Source of the DNA: CBDCWO01 sp965223405 | GTDB lineage: Bacteria; Bacteroidota; Bacteroidia; Chitinophagales; Saprospiraceae | DNA: 64,000 bases | Reading direction: 5' to 3' | Assembly: GCA_965223405.1 (NCBI GenBank) | Contig: CBDCWO010000006.1 | Coordinates: 7,006,001-7,070,000 of the forward strand | In this document: positions 55,983 to 63,730 of the stretch, one piece after another | How the letters are laid out: every line of letters starts with the position of its first letter | Numbering within the stretch: the stretch's first letter is position 1 | The notes under the pieces: model-generated | Told to the model about the DNA's origin: nothing | The model's input: the letters and a program-made list of their open reading frames with translations, nothing else | Databases searched by the model: none | Position numbers and translations under genes: made by a program

Positions 55983-56929
55983 GAGTTATTATTTTGACGA
56001 GCCAGATCAAATACTTTGGTCAGTGGACTATAAGGATCTGACTGGGGCATAGCCTGGACATACTTGAGGTAACCCATGGTATTTTTGATATCTCGATGAC
56101 CAAGGTATTGCTTAAGCTTAAGCAGATCACCGGTATCTTCTAAAAAGTGGACGGCATAGCTATGCCGCATATTGTGCATAGATATCTTCTTAATAATGCC
56201 GGCCTTATTCCTGGCTGTACGCAAAGCATGTTGCATGGCACTTGTGGACATTCCACTTGTATTCACCTGTCCTGGGAATACAAATTCTATGATATCATGT
56301 GTAGACAGATATTTAGTATATCCCCTGATAAAATCATCACTGATGGGAACAAATCGATCATACCCACCTTTTCCATTACGCACATGGACAGTCTTGCGAA
56401 TCAGATCAATGTCTCTGGTTTTGACATTGATTAGCTCTTTGATCCGTAGTCCAGATCCATATGCCAGAGCAAAGGCAATCTTGTGTTTTTGTAGTGTGGC
56501 TGCTTTAATTAACTGCATGACCTCATAGCGATTCATAATGTCTCGCAGAGGCTTCTTACGCTTCATCTCAGGCATGCTGATCTGACGACCTTCTATACCG
56601 AACATCTTAAACATGTATCTCAGACCGAAGACGGTGTGTTTGAAATAAGCTTCGCTAGGCTTTAGCCGGTCCAATTGGCCAGTCTTATGAAGAGTGAGAT
56701 AGTGATTGACCTGGTCGTCGGTGAGCTGAAGTGGTAAGGTTTTGTAGAACAAGCTTACTTGGGCAATGGCTCGCAAGTAGTTTTTGAAAGTAAGTTCGCT
56801 GCGACCTGCAAGGATTACTTTTTGAAAGAAGGATTGTTTGAAATTAGCAAAGCCAGATACCTGGGCTTCACAGCGGCTAATAATTGTTCCTTTTTTTTCA
56901 TTATATTTATTTAAGGAATTATTTGACAA
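55979..56929 (-). CDS. Tyrosine recombinase of IS91-like element A
   Basis: A 316-residue recombinase. The catalytic residues are visible in YGSGLRIKEL (Arg), MHNMRHSYAVHF (His, Arg) and QYLGHRDIKNTMGYLKY (His, Tyr). The N-terminal SAM-like domain holds LTFKNYLRAIAQVSLFY. Such recombinases are often encoded directly upstream of IS91-type transposases in Bacteroidota; their role in transposition is not settled. Intact and coupled to the transposase. Confidence 0.92.
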   Translation of the reverse strand: MSNNSLNKYNEKKGTIISRCEAQVSGFANFKQSFFQKVILAGRSELTFKNYLRAIAQVSLFYKTLPLQLTDDQVNHYLTLHKTGQLDRLKPSEAYFKHTVFGLRYMFKMFGIEGRQISMPEMKRKKPLRDIMNRYEVMQLIKAATLQKHKIAFALAYGSGLRIKELINVKTRDIDLIRKTVHVRNGKGGYDRFVPISDDFIRGYTKYLSTHDIIEFVFPGQVNTSGMSTSAMQHALRTARNKAGIIKKISMHNMRHSYAVHFLEDTGDLLKLKQYLGHRDIKNTMGYLKYVQAMPQSDPYSPLTKVFDLARQNNNS

Positions 56930-56981
56930 AATCGTCGGTATACCTAACGCAAATTGTACGCTTTGGGTTACCGAAGGTTTT

Positions 56982-57049
56982 GTTCAACACGCGATACCAC
57001 ATCAGCCACCCTATCGGGATGGCCGCCGGGTATCGCCATCACGTTAGGC
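56982..57049 (+). other. attC-like site 3
   Basis: Length 68 nt, R'' GTTCAAC (fits RYYYAAC), R' GTTAGGC (fits GTTRRRY). Stem GCGATACC (56991-56998) with GGTATCGC (57029-57036) and inner GCCA/TGGC. Almost identical to attC-like site 5 at 60309-60376, differing in the loop and the last bases of R'. Confidence 0.75.
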
Positions 57050-57062
57050 ACTATTAAAAAAC

Positions 57063-57926
57063 ATGAAAGAATTTGATTTCATAGAATTTCACAACAATCT
57101 TCAGAAAGACTTCTTGACTGCGAACTCTCTAATAAGCAAGATTGAAAATGTTGAATGGCACCAAATGCACTCGCATGAACGTAAGTCTTTTTATGATGAA
57201 GAAAATGAATTTAACAAGGAAAGGTTAGCAGACATTTTGAAGCAGATTAAACTCAAAATTGAATTTGCTTATGAGTATTTAGGTCTAAAGAAAATGGATG
57301 AAAAGCTTCAGGCAGAACTAGAAAACTATAAGGGTAAGTTTGATCATTTGGACTTCATTCCTTTTGTTGATGTATTTCATTCACCAATACAATGGATTCT
57401 TCTAAGTCACCTGAACGCGATGACTTCTCATGTTAAAATAGAATCTGAAAGTGAATTTGAGAATAAAAGTTCCATAATGCTATTAGAGCAAATATTGAGG
57501 GGAACTCCAAAGATGTTATCTGATAGAAAAATTGAACCTTCAAATGAAGCTGATGTAAGGGCTGAAGTGTATAAAACCATGATTCATGTTTTCCCCGATA
57601 CTGTTAAAGAAATACCTATTGCTAAAGTTTCAAAAACTTACAAACCTGACATTGGAGTTAAACGCTTGAAGAGCGCAATTGAATACAAATTCGTTGACTC
57701 TGAGCAGGACGCAAAGACTTCGATTGGAGGAATCTTTGAAGACATACAAGGTTATGAAGGGTCAGATGATTGGACAACATTCTATGCAGTAATTTATATG
57801 ACCGACAATTTCATGACTCAAGACCAAGTTGAGGCCGAATTCAAATTGTCTAAAGTTCCTCACCATTGGAAACCACTTGTTGTATTTGGAAAAGGAAAAA
57901 GAAACCCAAAGAAAAACAGTGCCTAA
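57063..57926 (+). CDS. PD-(D/E)xK nuclease-like protein (cassette 4)
   Basis: A 287-residue soluble protein. The N-terminal ~140 residues are helical (MKEFDFIEFHNNLQKDF onward). The C-terminal domain carries D196 in YKPDIGV and E207/K209 in AIEYKFV (D-x10-E-x-K), followed by GGIFEDIQGYEG and a strand FYAVIYMT, consistent with a restriction-endonuclease-like core. It is unlike the cassette 1 nuclease in size and N-terminus. ATG lies 14 nt after the cassette boundary, and its stop codon is embedded in the R'' core. A defence function is possible but unproven. Confidence 0.62.
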   Translation: MKEFDFIEFHNNLQKDFLTANSLISKIENVEWHQMHSHERKSFYDEENEFNKERLADILKQIKLKIEFAYEYLGLKKMDEKLQAELENYKGKFDHLDFIPFVDVFHSPIQWILLSHLNAMTSHVKIESESEFENKSSIMLLEQILRGTPKMLSDRKIEPSNEADVRAEVYKTMIHVFPDTVKEIPIAKVSKTYKPDIGVKRLKSAIEYKFVDSEQDAKTSIGGIFEDIQGYEGSDDWTTFYAVIYMTDNFMTQDQVEAEFKLSKVPHHWKPLVVFGKGKRNPKKNSA

Positions 57927-57979
57927 TAAATAAGGATTCAAGCGGTCGGCACGACCGAGCTTTGAATCCCGTGTTGGAC
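57921..57979 (+). other. attC-like site 4
   Basis: Length 59 nt. R'' GCCTAAT (one change from the expected GCCTAAC) overlaps the stop codon of the cassette gene; R' is GTTGGAC (fits GTTRRRY). Arms GGATTC-AAGC-GGTCG pair with CGACC-GCTT-GAATCC except for unpaired GA and T on one side, with a 3-nt loop GCA. Unpaired bases on one arm are a hallmark of attC. Confidence 0.78.
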
Positions 57980-58199
57980 GAAAATGCTGAACCCCAAACC
58001 TAGGAGAAAGCAATGTTTAAACTGAATTGAATAATCCTGAGAATCAACTAAGATTTACAACCTTCAGAGTATTACTAAATAGAGAAAGAACGAATAATCT
58101 TTGATTTGGTCTATCAAACAACAGAATGTGAGATTTTAGCTTAGCAAAAATTACTGGTTGACATAAGTATCTTAAACTATGTACTGGCATAGTTACTTT

Positions 58200-59330
58200 T
58201 TAGGATATTAAAGAAAGAATTGGATTTAAATTAAGAGAATTGGGGGGTCCACGGTTGGGATTAATTTTAGCGACGAGAATAAGTTTTCCATTTTTGCAAT
58301 AAGGACACTGATCGATTAATAGTCCTTTTTGATCCCAGAGCTGTTTCCATGACATGGTTTGTTTGGGGACTTCTGGAAATAACTTATTTTTCCAATGACT
58401 GCTAAGGATACCAAAATGGCGTATTCTAAAGAACCGTTTAGGCAATATGTGTAATGTTAAACGTCGCACAAATTCCCAAGCACTCAAGGGCATTAAATTG
58501 ACTTGATCAGCATGACGATAATCCGTGTACCTAAAAGTTACAGAGTCCTCATCATATGTAGTAATCCTGTGATTGGTAATAGCAGTTTTATGAGTATATC
58601 TGGCCAAATATTGAATTACACCTTTTGCTCCACCAAAAGGAGGTTTGGCATAGACAACCCATGGTTTTGCATACAGTTTGGCATGGAGATCTGAGATATA
58701 TTCCATTCCACTAGCTACCAGGAATTTTTTCAGTTCCTTTACAAACTTAGCTCTGAATACCAAGCTCAAGGCTTTGACCGGGAATAAAAACTTACCATTG
58801 CCATTGGCCTCTTTCCATTTTCCATTAAAGGTTACACCACCACCGGGGACAATGCAGTGCAAATGTGGATGATAACTTAAATTGGAACCCCAAGTATGAA
58901 GTACAATTGTAGTCCCAATTTGAGCACCCAGATATTTGTTATTCCACCCAAATTCATCCAATGTACACCAAGCACACCGCAACAACATAGCATACATCTG
59001 AGCTTTGTATGCCAGAAATAGCTCATTCAAGGCATGTGGTAAGGTGAATACCACGTGATAATATTTGGTCGGTAACAGCTGTGCTTCTCGAGCAGCTATC
59101 CATTCCTCTTTCTGAGTATTTTGGCAAACCGGGCAGTGTCTGTTGCGACAAGAGTTGTATCGCATATGCAGCTTACTGCACTTGTCGCACTTGTATAAAT
59201 GTCCACCTAATGATGGTGTACGACACCTCCTTATGGCATTCAAACACCTTATCTCATACTTGTTGCAACGCTCAAGTATCTTGTTCCATTGGCCGTTTAT
59301 TATATCGGCAATGGCGTTAATATGTGCCAT
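58200..59330 (-). CDS. IS91-family HUH transposase
   Basis: A 376-residue protein with zinc-binding cysteines (CDKCSKLHMRYNSCRNRHC, then PVCQN), HUH-like NLSYHPHLHCIVPGGG and Tyr region LARYTHKTAITNHRI. Same family as the transposase of element A but with many substitutions. Apparently intact. It starts 3 bp after the recombinase pseudogene ends. Confidence 0.95.
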   Translation of the reverse strand: MAHINAIADIINGQWNKILERCNKYEIRCLNAIRRCRTPSLGGHLYKCDKCSKLHMRYNSCRNRHCPVCQNTQKEEWIAAREAQLLPTKYYHVVFTLPHALNELFLAYKAQMYAMLLRCAWCTLDEFGWNNKYLGAQIGTTIVLHTWGSNLSYHPHLHCIVPGGGVTFNGKWKEANGNGKFLFPVKALSLVFRAKFVKELKKFLVASGMEYISDLHAKLYAKPWVVYAKPPFGGAKGVIQYLARYTHKTAITNHRITTYDEDSVTFRYTDYRHADQVNLMPLSAWEFVRRLTLHILPKRFFRIRHFGILSSHWKNKLFPEVPKQTMSWKQLWDQKGLLIDQCPYCKNGKLILVAKINPNRGPPNSLNLNPILSLIS

Positions 59331-59333
59331 CTG

Positions 59334-60227
59334 CTATTCGTCGTAGAGTCGATCAAACGGGCTAAACCGGTCAGTTCCTTTCAATCGCGCCACGTGCAGA
59401 TAGATTAATGTGGTATTCAAATGAGCATGGCCTAATAATTTACTTAATGTATCGACATCCATTCCGTATTCCAGCAAGTGAGTGGCATAGCTATGGCGAA
59501 GACTGTGAACGGTCACATCTTTTTTGATCTGAGATCTCTTAAGGGTCTCTTTCACTGCCCATTGAACTCCTCGTGGAGATAGCTTAGAACCAATCGATTT
59601 GCCATTGAACAAAAAATCCTTAGGTGAATAGGCAACTATGTACTTATTCAATCCTCTTGCAATCAGTTTACTCAGAGGCACATATCTGTCTTTGTTGTAT
59701 TTGGTCTGGCGAATGTGAATGGTCATACGTTGAAAATCAATATCACAAATCTTCAGATTACGCACTTCCATACTCCGTAATCCGGCCGAATATATCAAGC
59801 ATAACATGACTCGGTGTTTCAGTATTCGACCAGATCGAAATAAATGTTTACATTCTTGTGTACTCAATACAACAGGTAAATTATTCTGCCTCTTCAGGCT
59901 TGGCAATCTAATGGCACGATCCTCTAAATCCTAAATCCGAAATAAGAATCGTAAGCCATAAACGGTATGCTTAAAGTAACTCTTAGAAGGAGAGTCTCCA
60001 CGGACTAAACTTTGTAAATATCCATTGATTTGTTCCTCCTCTAATTTGATTGGAATACAATGGAAGTGTAAACTGATCTTTGCGATACATCTTCCATAAT
60101 TGGTCAAAGTACTTTGGGAAAGACCTCCTAACATAACTTTTTGCTCTAGTTGAGCATACATTGTTTGAAAATCTTTAACTTCATTTTTGGCACGATCAAT
60201 AATAGTGCCTTTTTTTGAATTTTCCAT
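59334..60227 (-). pseudogene. Tyrosine recombinase of element B with in-frame amber stop
   Basis: The gene reads from 60227 through an N-terminal SAM-like domain to RFLFRI and a TAG (59931-59933). The same frame then continues DLEDRAIRLPSLKRQNNLPV through the whole catalytic domain: Arg in SAGLRSME, HSLRHSYATH, and GHAHLNTTLIYLHV with Tyr. No base is gained or lost, so a single codon change split the protein. A downstream TTG at 59906 could start a 190-residue C-terminal fragment. Loss by mutation is the simple view; read-through is possible but unsupported. Confidence 0.85.
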
Positions 60228-60268
60228 AAGTCTATTATTTGGTTATTTAATTCTTTAGACTTATGGAA
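60222..60268. promoter_or_regulatory. Long inverted repeat over the element B recombinase start
   Basis: A perfect 13-bp stem TTCCATAAGTCTA (60222-60234) with TAGACTTATGGAA (60256-60268), 21-nt loop. The left arm contains the start codon (60225-60227). It may limit translation of the recombinase or be part of the terminal end of the IS91-like element. Confidence 0.6.
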
Positions 60269-60308
60269 TTTTTTTGAAAATGTAAAGACCATCGCTGAAA
60301 GCGATTTA

Positions 60309-60376
60309 GTTCAACACGCGATACCACATCAGCCACCCTGCCGGGATGGCCGCCGGGTATCGCCATCACGTTAACC
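60309..60376 (+). other. attC-like site 5
   Basis: Length 68 nt, R'' GTTCAAC, R' GTTAACC (one base off GTTRRRY). Stem GCGATACC (60318-60325) with GGTATCGC (60356-60363). Nearly the same sequence as attC-like site 3. No further matching R'' (GGTTAAC would be expected) is seen after the next gene, so this appears to be the end of the recognisable array. Confidence 0.7.
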
Positions 60377-60400
60377 TTCATTAAATGAACCAAGAAGCAA

Positions 60401-61144
60401 ATGATAACATTCTTCAAAAACCTTCGCCGGCGATTATTGACTGAAAATAAATTTACGAAGTACATGGTTTATGCCATCGGGGAAATCGTCCTAGTAGTGA
60501 TCGGCATATTAATCGCATTGCAAATCAATAATTGGAATGAAGAACGGAAACAGGACTTACGCTCATCTTATATTTATCAGGAATTGATCAACAACATTCA
60601 GATGGATATTAAAGACTTGAAAAATAACATAAGGTCAGATAGTATCACCCGATCCAGTATTTCTTATGTGCTTAATCTTTTAAAAGAGAAACCTCCATAT
60701 GTTGACTCTACCATGTCTTCCCACTTTGCAAGATTGGCATATTATACGAATTTTTTTGATAACAGGTCTGCTTATGACAATTTGAAATCAATTGGTTTTG
60801 ATTTTATCAAAGATGATTCCCTTAGAAATGAAATCATCACGTATTATGAAGTGACGTGTGACTATTTGCTTGGGATCGAAAATGGTGTGTTTAATAAACA
60901 CGAGGATACGTTCGTGAAGTCATTCATGATGGAACATTTTGATTATAGTTCCTTCTTTAATCCGGCACACCCACACAACTACAATAACATAATTAATAAT
61001 CCAAAGCTGAAATCTATTATTGCCACAAAGGACAGATTATTTGTCTGGAAAATGGATCGAGGTATGAATGTAATCAGTGAGGGCGAAAAACTGATCAATA
61101 AGATCAATGTAGAAATTCAACGAATTAATGACGAGATAAAATAA
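60401..61144 (+). CDS. DUF6090-like membrane protein
   Basis: A 247-residue protein with a basic N-terminus (MITFFKNLRRRLL), then one membrane helix in the typical context YMVYAIGEIVLVVIGILIAL, followed by QINNWNE. The rest is a helical, probably periplasmic, domain. This is the widespread Bacteroidota family of DUF6090-type proteins, whose function is unknown. It begins 25 nt after the last GTTAACC core and may be a sixth cassette that has lost its own attC, or the first gene outside the array. Confidence 0.75.
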   Translation: MITFFKNLRRRLLTENKFTKYMVYAIGEIVLVVIGILIALQINNWNEERKQDLRSSYIYQELINNIQMDIKDLKNNIRSDSITRSSISYVLNLLKEKPPYVDSTMSSHFARLAYYTNFFDNRSAYDNLKSIGFDFIKDDSLRNEIITYYEVTCDYLLGIENGVFNKHEDTFVKSFMMEHFDYSSFFNPAHPHNYNNIINNPKLKSIIATKDRLFVWKMDRGMNVISEGEKLINKINVEIQRINDEIK

Positions 61145-61188
61145 ACAATGACCAGAATTGACTTATCACTGCCGAAGTAATCGTACAT

Positions 61189-61380
61189 ATGTTGGTCAGT
61201 TTTGGAGGACTGGATAAAAATGATGAATGGGTATGGCCGAAGCGAAAAAGGAAGCTGGTAGCGTATAGACAAATAAGGAGGACTTTTCGGGAGCACTTTC
61301 TGGAACACTTAGAAGAGGCATATGGGACACTTGAAATCAGGGAAGACTTTGCTGAGTTAAAAGAAGAGTTATTGAGTAAA
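61189..61380 (+). pseudogene. Possible gene fragment of unknown origin
   Basis: An ATG-started frame gives a charged, amphipathic, protein-like sequence (WVWPKRKRKLVAYRQIRRT, then FREHFLEHLEEAYG and DFAELKEELLSK). It runs into the antisense of the dehalogenase gene at about 61390. The composition is coding-like, but there is no recognised family. It could be the foreign DNA that truncated the dehalogenase. Confidence 0.3.
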
Positions 61381-61399
61381 TCGTGGTGTGTACACGCAT

Positions 61400-61807
61400 G
61401 TTGGCTTTTTCTAACCCTTTTGTACAGGCTTTCCATAAAGGCTATTCCTTTGATGTTTTCCCGATTCAGGTTGGCATAGTGAAAACCATGTACCGAACCC
61501 CAATCATGTAAAACCAAAGTGATATTTTTCAAATCAAGTTTATTGATAAATGCCACCAAATAGCGAAAGGAATCAAAAAAACCGTATGATATGTCAGGCT
61601 TATCAGACTTGCCCATACCAATCATATCAGGAGCAATACACCTTCCTTTTTCTTTCAGGTAAGGAATGATATTCCGCCAAATATAATTGCTGGGGTTTCC
61701 GTGGAGGAACAGAATGGGGTCGCCTGCACCTTCTTCAATATAGTGCATTTTGCTTCCCACAATTTCAGCAAATTGGGATTTGTATTAAAATAAGTTGAAA
61801 TTTCCAT
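61400..61807 (-). pseudogene. Haloalkane dehalogenase, frameshifted and truncated
   Basis: ATG at 61805-61807 starts MEISTYFNTNPN; the frame must shift by one base near 61770 to continue GSKMHYIEEGAGDPILFLHG, WRNIIPYL, and LVLHDWGSVHGFHYANLN with the nucleophile Asp of HDWGS. After GIAFMESLYK the homology ends abruptly (about residue 125 of a usual ~300), and unrelated DNA follows. The cap domain, acid and His are absent. The intact enzyme would cleave carbon-halogen bonds. It lies at the 3' end of the minus-strand operon. Confidence 0.82.
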
Positions 61808-61822
61808 TTTCTCATGATGTTT

Positions 61823-62335
61823 TTATTTAATTATTTTTCCTGTCTCTACAAACACTTTCAAATCGTTTTGTACTTTTTTGAAATTCTTAGCAAAGCGTTT
61901 TTTTGCTATGCTTTTGAATAATTTGAAGATGCCTTTTAGCCGCATTTCAACATCAAATACTACCTCACATTCCTTTTCTCCAATTGGGATTACACTTTGC
62001 TTGTCACCTGCAAAATCAATAAAACTTGGAAGCCCAAGTCCATAAAACTTTAATGTCTTTCCTTCATCAGAATAGGAAGTGAGCACTTCTATTAATGTCG
62101 CTTTCCTCCCACCATTTACAGAGGTCGTTTGTCTTGCAGGTATAGGTGAGGTATCCGCAGGGACAAATTTACTTAAAGGAATTTCCTCCACACTTATTGC
62201 CTTAGAAGCTTCAACGACCGAAGTCCATTTTGATATGTCTGCAAATTGTTTTCCCAAAACTTCCCAAACTTTATCAGCAGGAGCATTTATTTTGGTCTTT
62301 ATTTGAACGGTGACGTTAGGGATCTTCCAGTCCAT
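61823..62335 (-). CDS. SRPBCC-fold (polyketide cyclase/START-like) protein
   Basis: A 170-residue protein starting VTVQIKTKINAPADKVWEVLG, the characteristic first strand and helix of SRPBCC lipid-binding folds. Strands with YGLGLPSFIDFAG and CEVVFDVEMRLKG follow, with a long C-terminal helix (NFKKVQNDLKVFVETG). These proteins bind hydrophobic ligands; the ligand here is unknown. It lies 15 bp upstream of the dehalogenase remnant and 34 bp downstream of a small membrane-protein gene, in one operon. Confidence 0.8.
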   Translation of the reverse strand: MDWKIPNVTVQIKTKINAPADKVWEVLGKQFADISKWTSVVEASKAISVEEIPLSKFVPADTSPIPARQTTSVNGGRKATLIEVLTSYSDEGKTLKFYGLGLPSFIDFAGDKQSVIPIGEKECEVVFDVEMRLKGIFKLFKSIAKKRFAKNFKKVQNDLKVFVETGKIIK

Positions 62336-62369
62336 TTTACAAGATTTTAAAACATTTATAAAAAAAACC

Positions 62370-62741
62370 TTAAAACCCTATTTTTCCGGTAATTGCAAAA
62401 TACTCTTTAACAGGTTCTGAAAAGGAAAGTCCCATTGAAATAATCGCCACTAAAATTCCTATATATGCACTTGCAGGTAAGGCAATAAGGATATTGACGA
62501 CAAACATGATTCTTGCGCCCATAATATTTCTTTTTAGGATGAAATTTACAAGCAACGCGAAACTAACAATGTAAGCTATTCCAGTATAGACCATGTAAAT
62601 AGGTTCTAATCCTCCTATGTAAATATCTTTTGTGGTAAACACATAATAAAATACAAAAGGAAGAATCATCATTAATGCGTTGAGGATGAAGATAACTCTT
62701 AGTAAGATTGGTTTTTTAACCAAATTTTCTGTTTGTGTCAT
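62370..62741 (-). CDS. Small four-helix membrane protein
   Basis: A 123-residue protein with four hydrophobic helices (about 14-34, 45-66, 74-92 and 92-112) and short charged ends. No family-specific motif is recognised. The gene lies 21 bp after the outer-membrane channel gene and before the SRPBCC gene, so it belongs to the same operon. Confidence 0.7.
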   Translation of the reverse strand: MTQTENLVKKPILLRVIFILNALMMILPFVFYYVFTTKDIYIGGLEPIYMVYTGIAYIVSFALLVNFILKRNIMGARIMFVVNILIALPASAYIGILVAIISMGLSFSEPVKEYFAITGKIGF

Positions 62742-62762
62742 GATTAATTTTATTAATTTGTA

Positions 62763-63638
62763 TTATTGAAACTTCTTATAAACACCTAATCCAATTGTTC
62801 CATTGAAGCCCACATATTGAAACTTAATAGGAACGAATGGCAGAGCCAAATTAAGTCCAAAACCGTTTGGCAAATCATAAGCTGCTTTTGCGCTGATTGC
62901 CGCCCATTCTTGATTGTTAGGATAGAACCCTGTCTGTTCCAAGATTTCATTTTTGTAAGAACCGTTATCAAGGGAATGTCGAGCATTTAAAGCAAGTGCC
63001 ACATTCCATTTTTGTCCAAGTTTCCAACCATGTTCTAAATTTATTTCAAGAACATCACTAAAGTCATTGCTATATTTGTGATAACCTATTGCTAGAAAAC
63101 CGTAGTGCTTTTCTTTAGCTCTACCAATATGTACCATGGCACCAAAGGAGTTCGCATCGAAACCAGTAGCCAATCCTTTATCCAAATCTTGGCTTATCGC
63201 ATTCCAAGATGTTTGAAGAGAAACCGCCACACTTACACTCTTTTCAACTAATCCGTACCTAATAGCAAGTCTGGGATTACTCAATCCAAACAAATCACCC
63301 TCTGACAGTAAATTGTCAAAGTGTTGTTCGTCTGTTAAATCTCCTGTACTGATATATTTGAAAGGTAAAGAAGCGATGACATCCATTTTTTTACCTAAAC
63401 CATATTCAAGATAAATGCTGAAATCGGAGTTAAAGGTTTTTCGGTTTACTCCTTGTTTATCATTAATAAACGTTCCGTTGAGCAAAGACTCATATTGATA
63501 GGCAGGCAAAATAGATTGAAATTGGACATAACCTTCTCCTTTTTTCTGAGTCCAAGAACCTTGAGCGAAAGACATTTTACCAATACACAATGCTAAAGCA
63601 GAAAGCAAAGCTCTAACAAATAATTCTTTTCTAAGCAT
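62763..63638 (-). CDS. Outer-membrane channel-like protein
   Basis: A 291-residue protein with a signal peptide (ending MSFAQG) and a beta-barrel pattern. Its features (YLEYGLGKKMDVIASLPFKY, NPRLAIRYGL, LEHGWKLGQKWNVALALNA) resemble the MetA-pathway/phenol-degradation type channels and related transporters. It may admit a hydrophobic substrate for the downstream genes (SRPBCC, dehalogenase). It is the first gene after the AraC regulator on the same strand. Confidence 0.7.
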   Translation of the reverse strand: MLRKELFVRALLSALALCIGKMSFAQGSWTQKKGEGYVQFQSILPAYQYESLLNGTFINDKQGVNRKTFNSDFSIYLEYGLGKKMDVIASLPFKYISTGDLTDEQHFDNLLSEGDLFGLSNPRLAIRYGLVEKSVSVAVSLQTSWNAISQDLDKGLATGFDANSFGAMVHIGRAKEKHYGFLAIGYHKYSNDFSDVLEINLEHGWKLGQKWNVALALNARHSLDNGSYKNEILEQTGFYPNNQEWAAISAKAAYDLPNGFGLNLALPFVPIKFQYVGFNGTIGLGVYKKFQ

Positions 63639-63730
63639 TTTTCAAGTTTTTTGATAAAAAACAAATACAATGCAAAGATGAGCCTAATATATATTTACAA
63701 ATTGGAGAATCTGTTCAAAGAATGGGAATT

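Larger units (their letters stand above)
54616..56981 (-). mobile_element. IS91-like element A with its own tyrosine recombinase
   Basis: Two minus-strand genes (recombinase, then rolling-circle transposase) fill cassette 3. Exact ends are not certain; the limits given are those of the cassette interior. The transposase 3' side, where IS91 elements have oriIS, borders GAAC (54612-54615). GAAC is one of the two tetranucleotides known as IS91 targets. No terminal inverted repeats are expected for this family, and none were seen. Confidence 0.65.
57980..60308 (-). mobile_element. IS91-like element B (recombinase broken)
   Basis: Same gene order and strand as element A but clearly diverged. It occupies cassette 5. 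A GAAC (57989-57992) lies soon after the cassette start on the presumed oriIS side, so the true left end may be 57993. The first 220 bp (to 58199) hold no gene. The recombinase has an in-frame stop, so the element may be immobile unless helped in trans. Confidence 0.62.
51619..60376 (+). mobile_element. Integron-like gene cassette array (five cassettes)
   Basis: Five consecutive segments begin at GTTATGC (51619), GTTAGGC (53613), GTTGAAC (54609), GTTAGGC (57043) and GTTGGAC (57973). Each ends in an imperfect hairpin whose left core is the reverse complement of the start of the same segment: GCATAAC, GCCTAAC, GTTCAAC (all 7/7), GCCTAAT and GTTCAAC (6/7). In integrons this follows because R'' pairs with the R' re-formed in the excised circle. 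Recognised cargo genes 51821, 53666 and 57063 all read rightward with the hairpin at their 3' side, as cassettes do. Cassettes 3 and 5 contain IS91-like elements. The array meets a recombinase at its left. I infer an integron or integron-like system. Confidence 0.78.
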
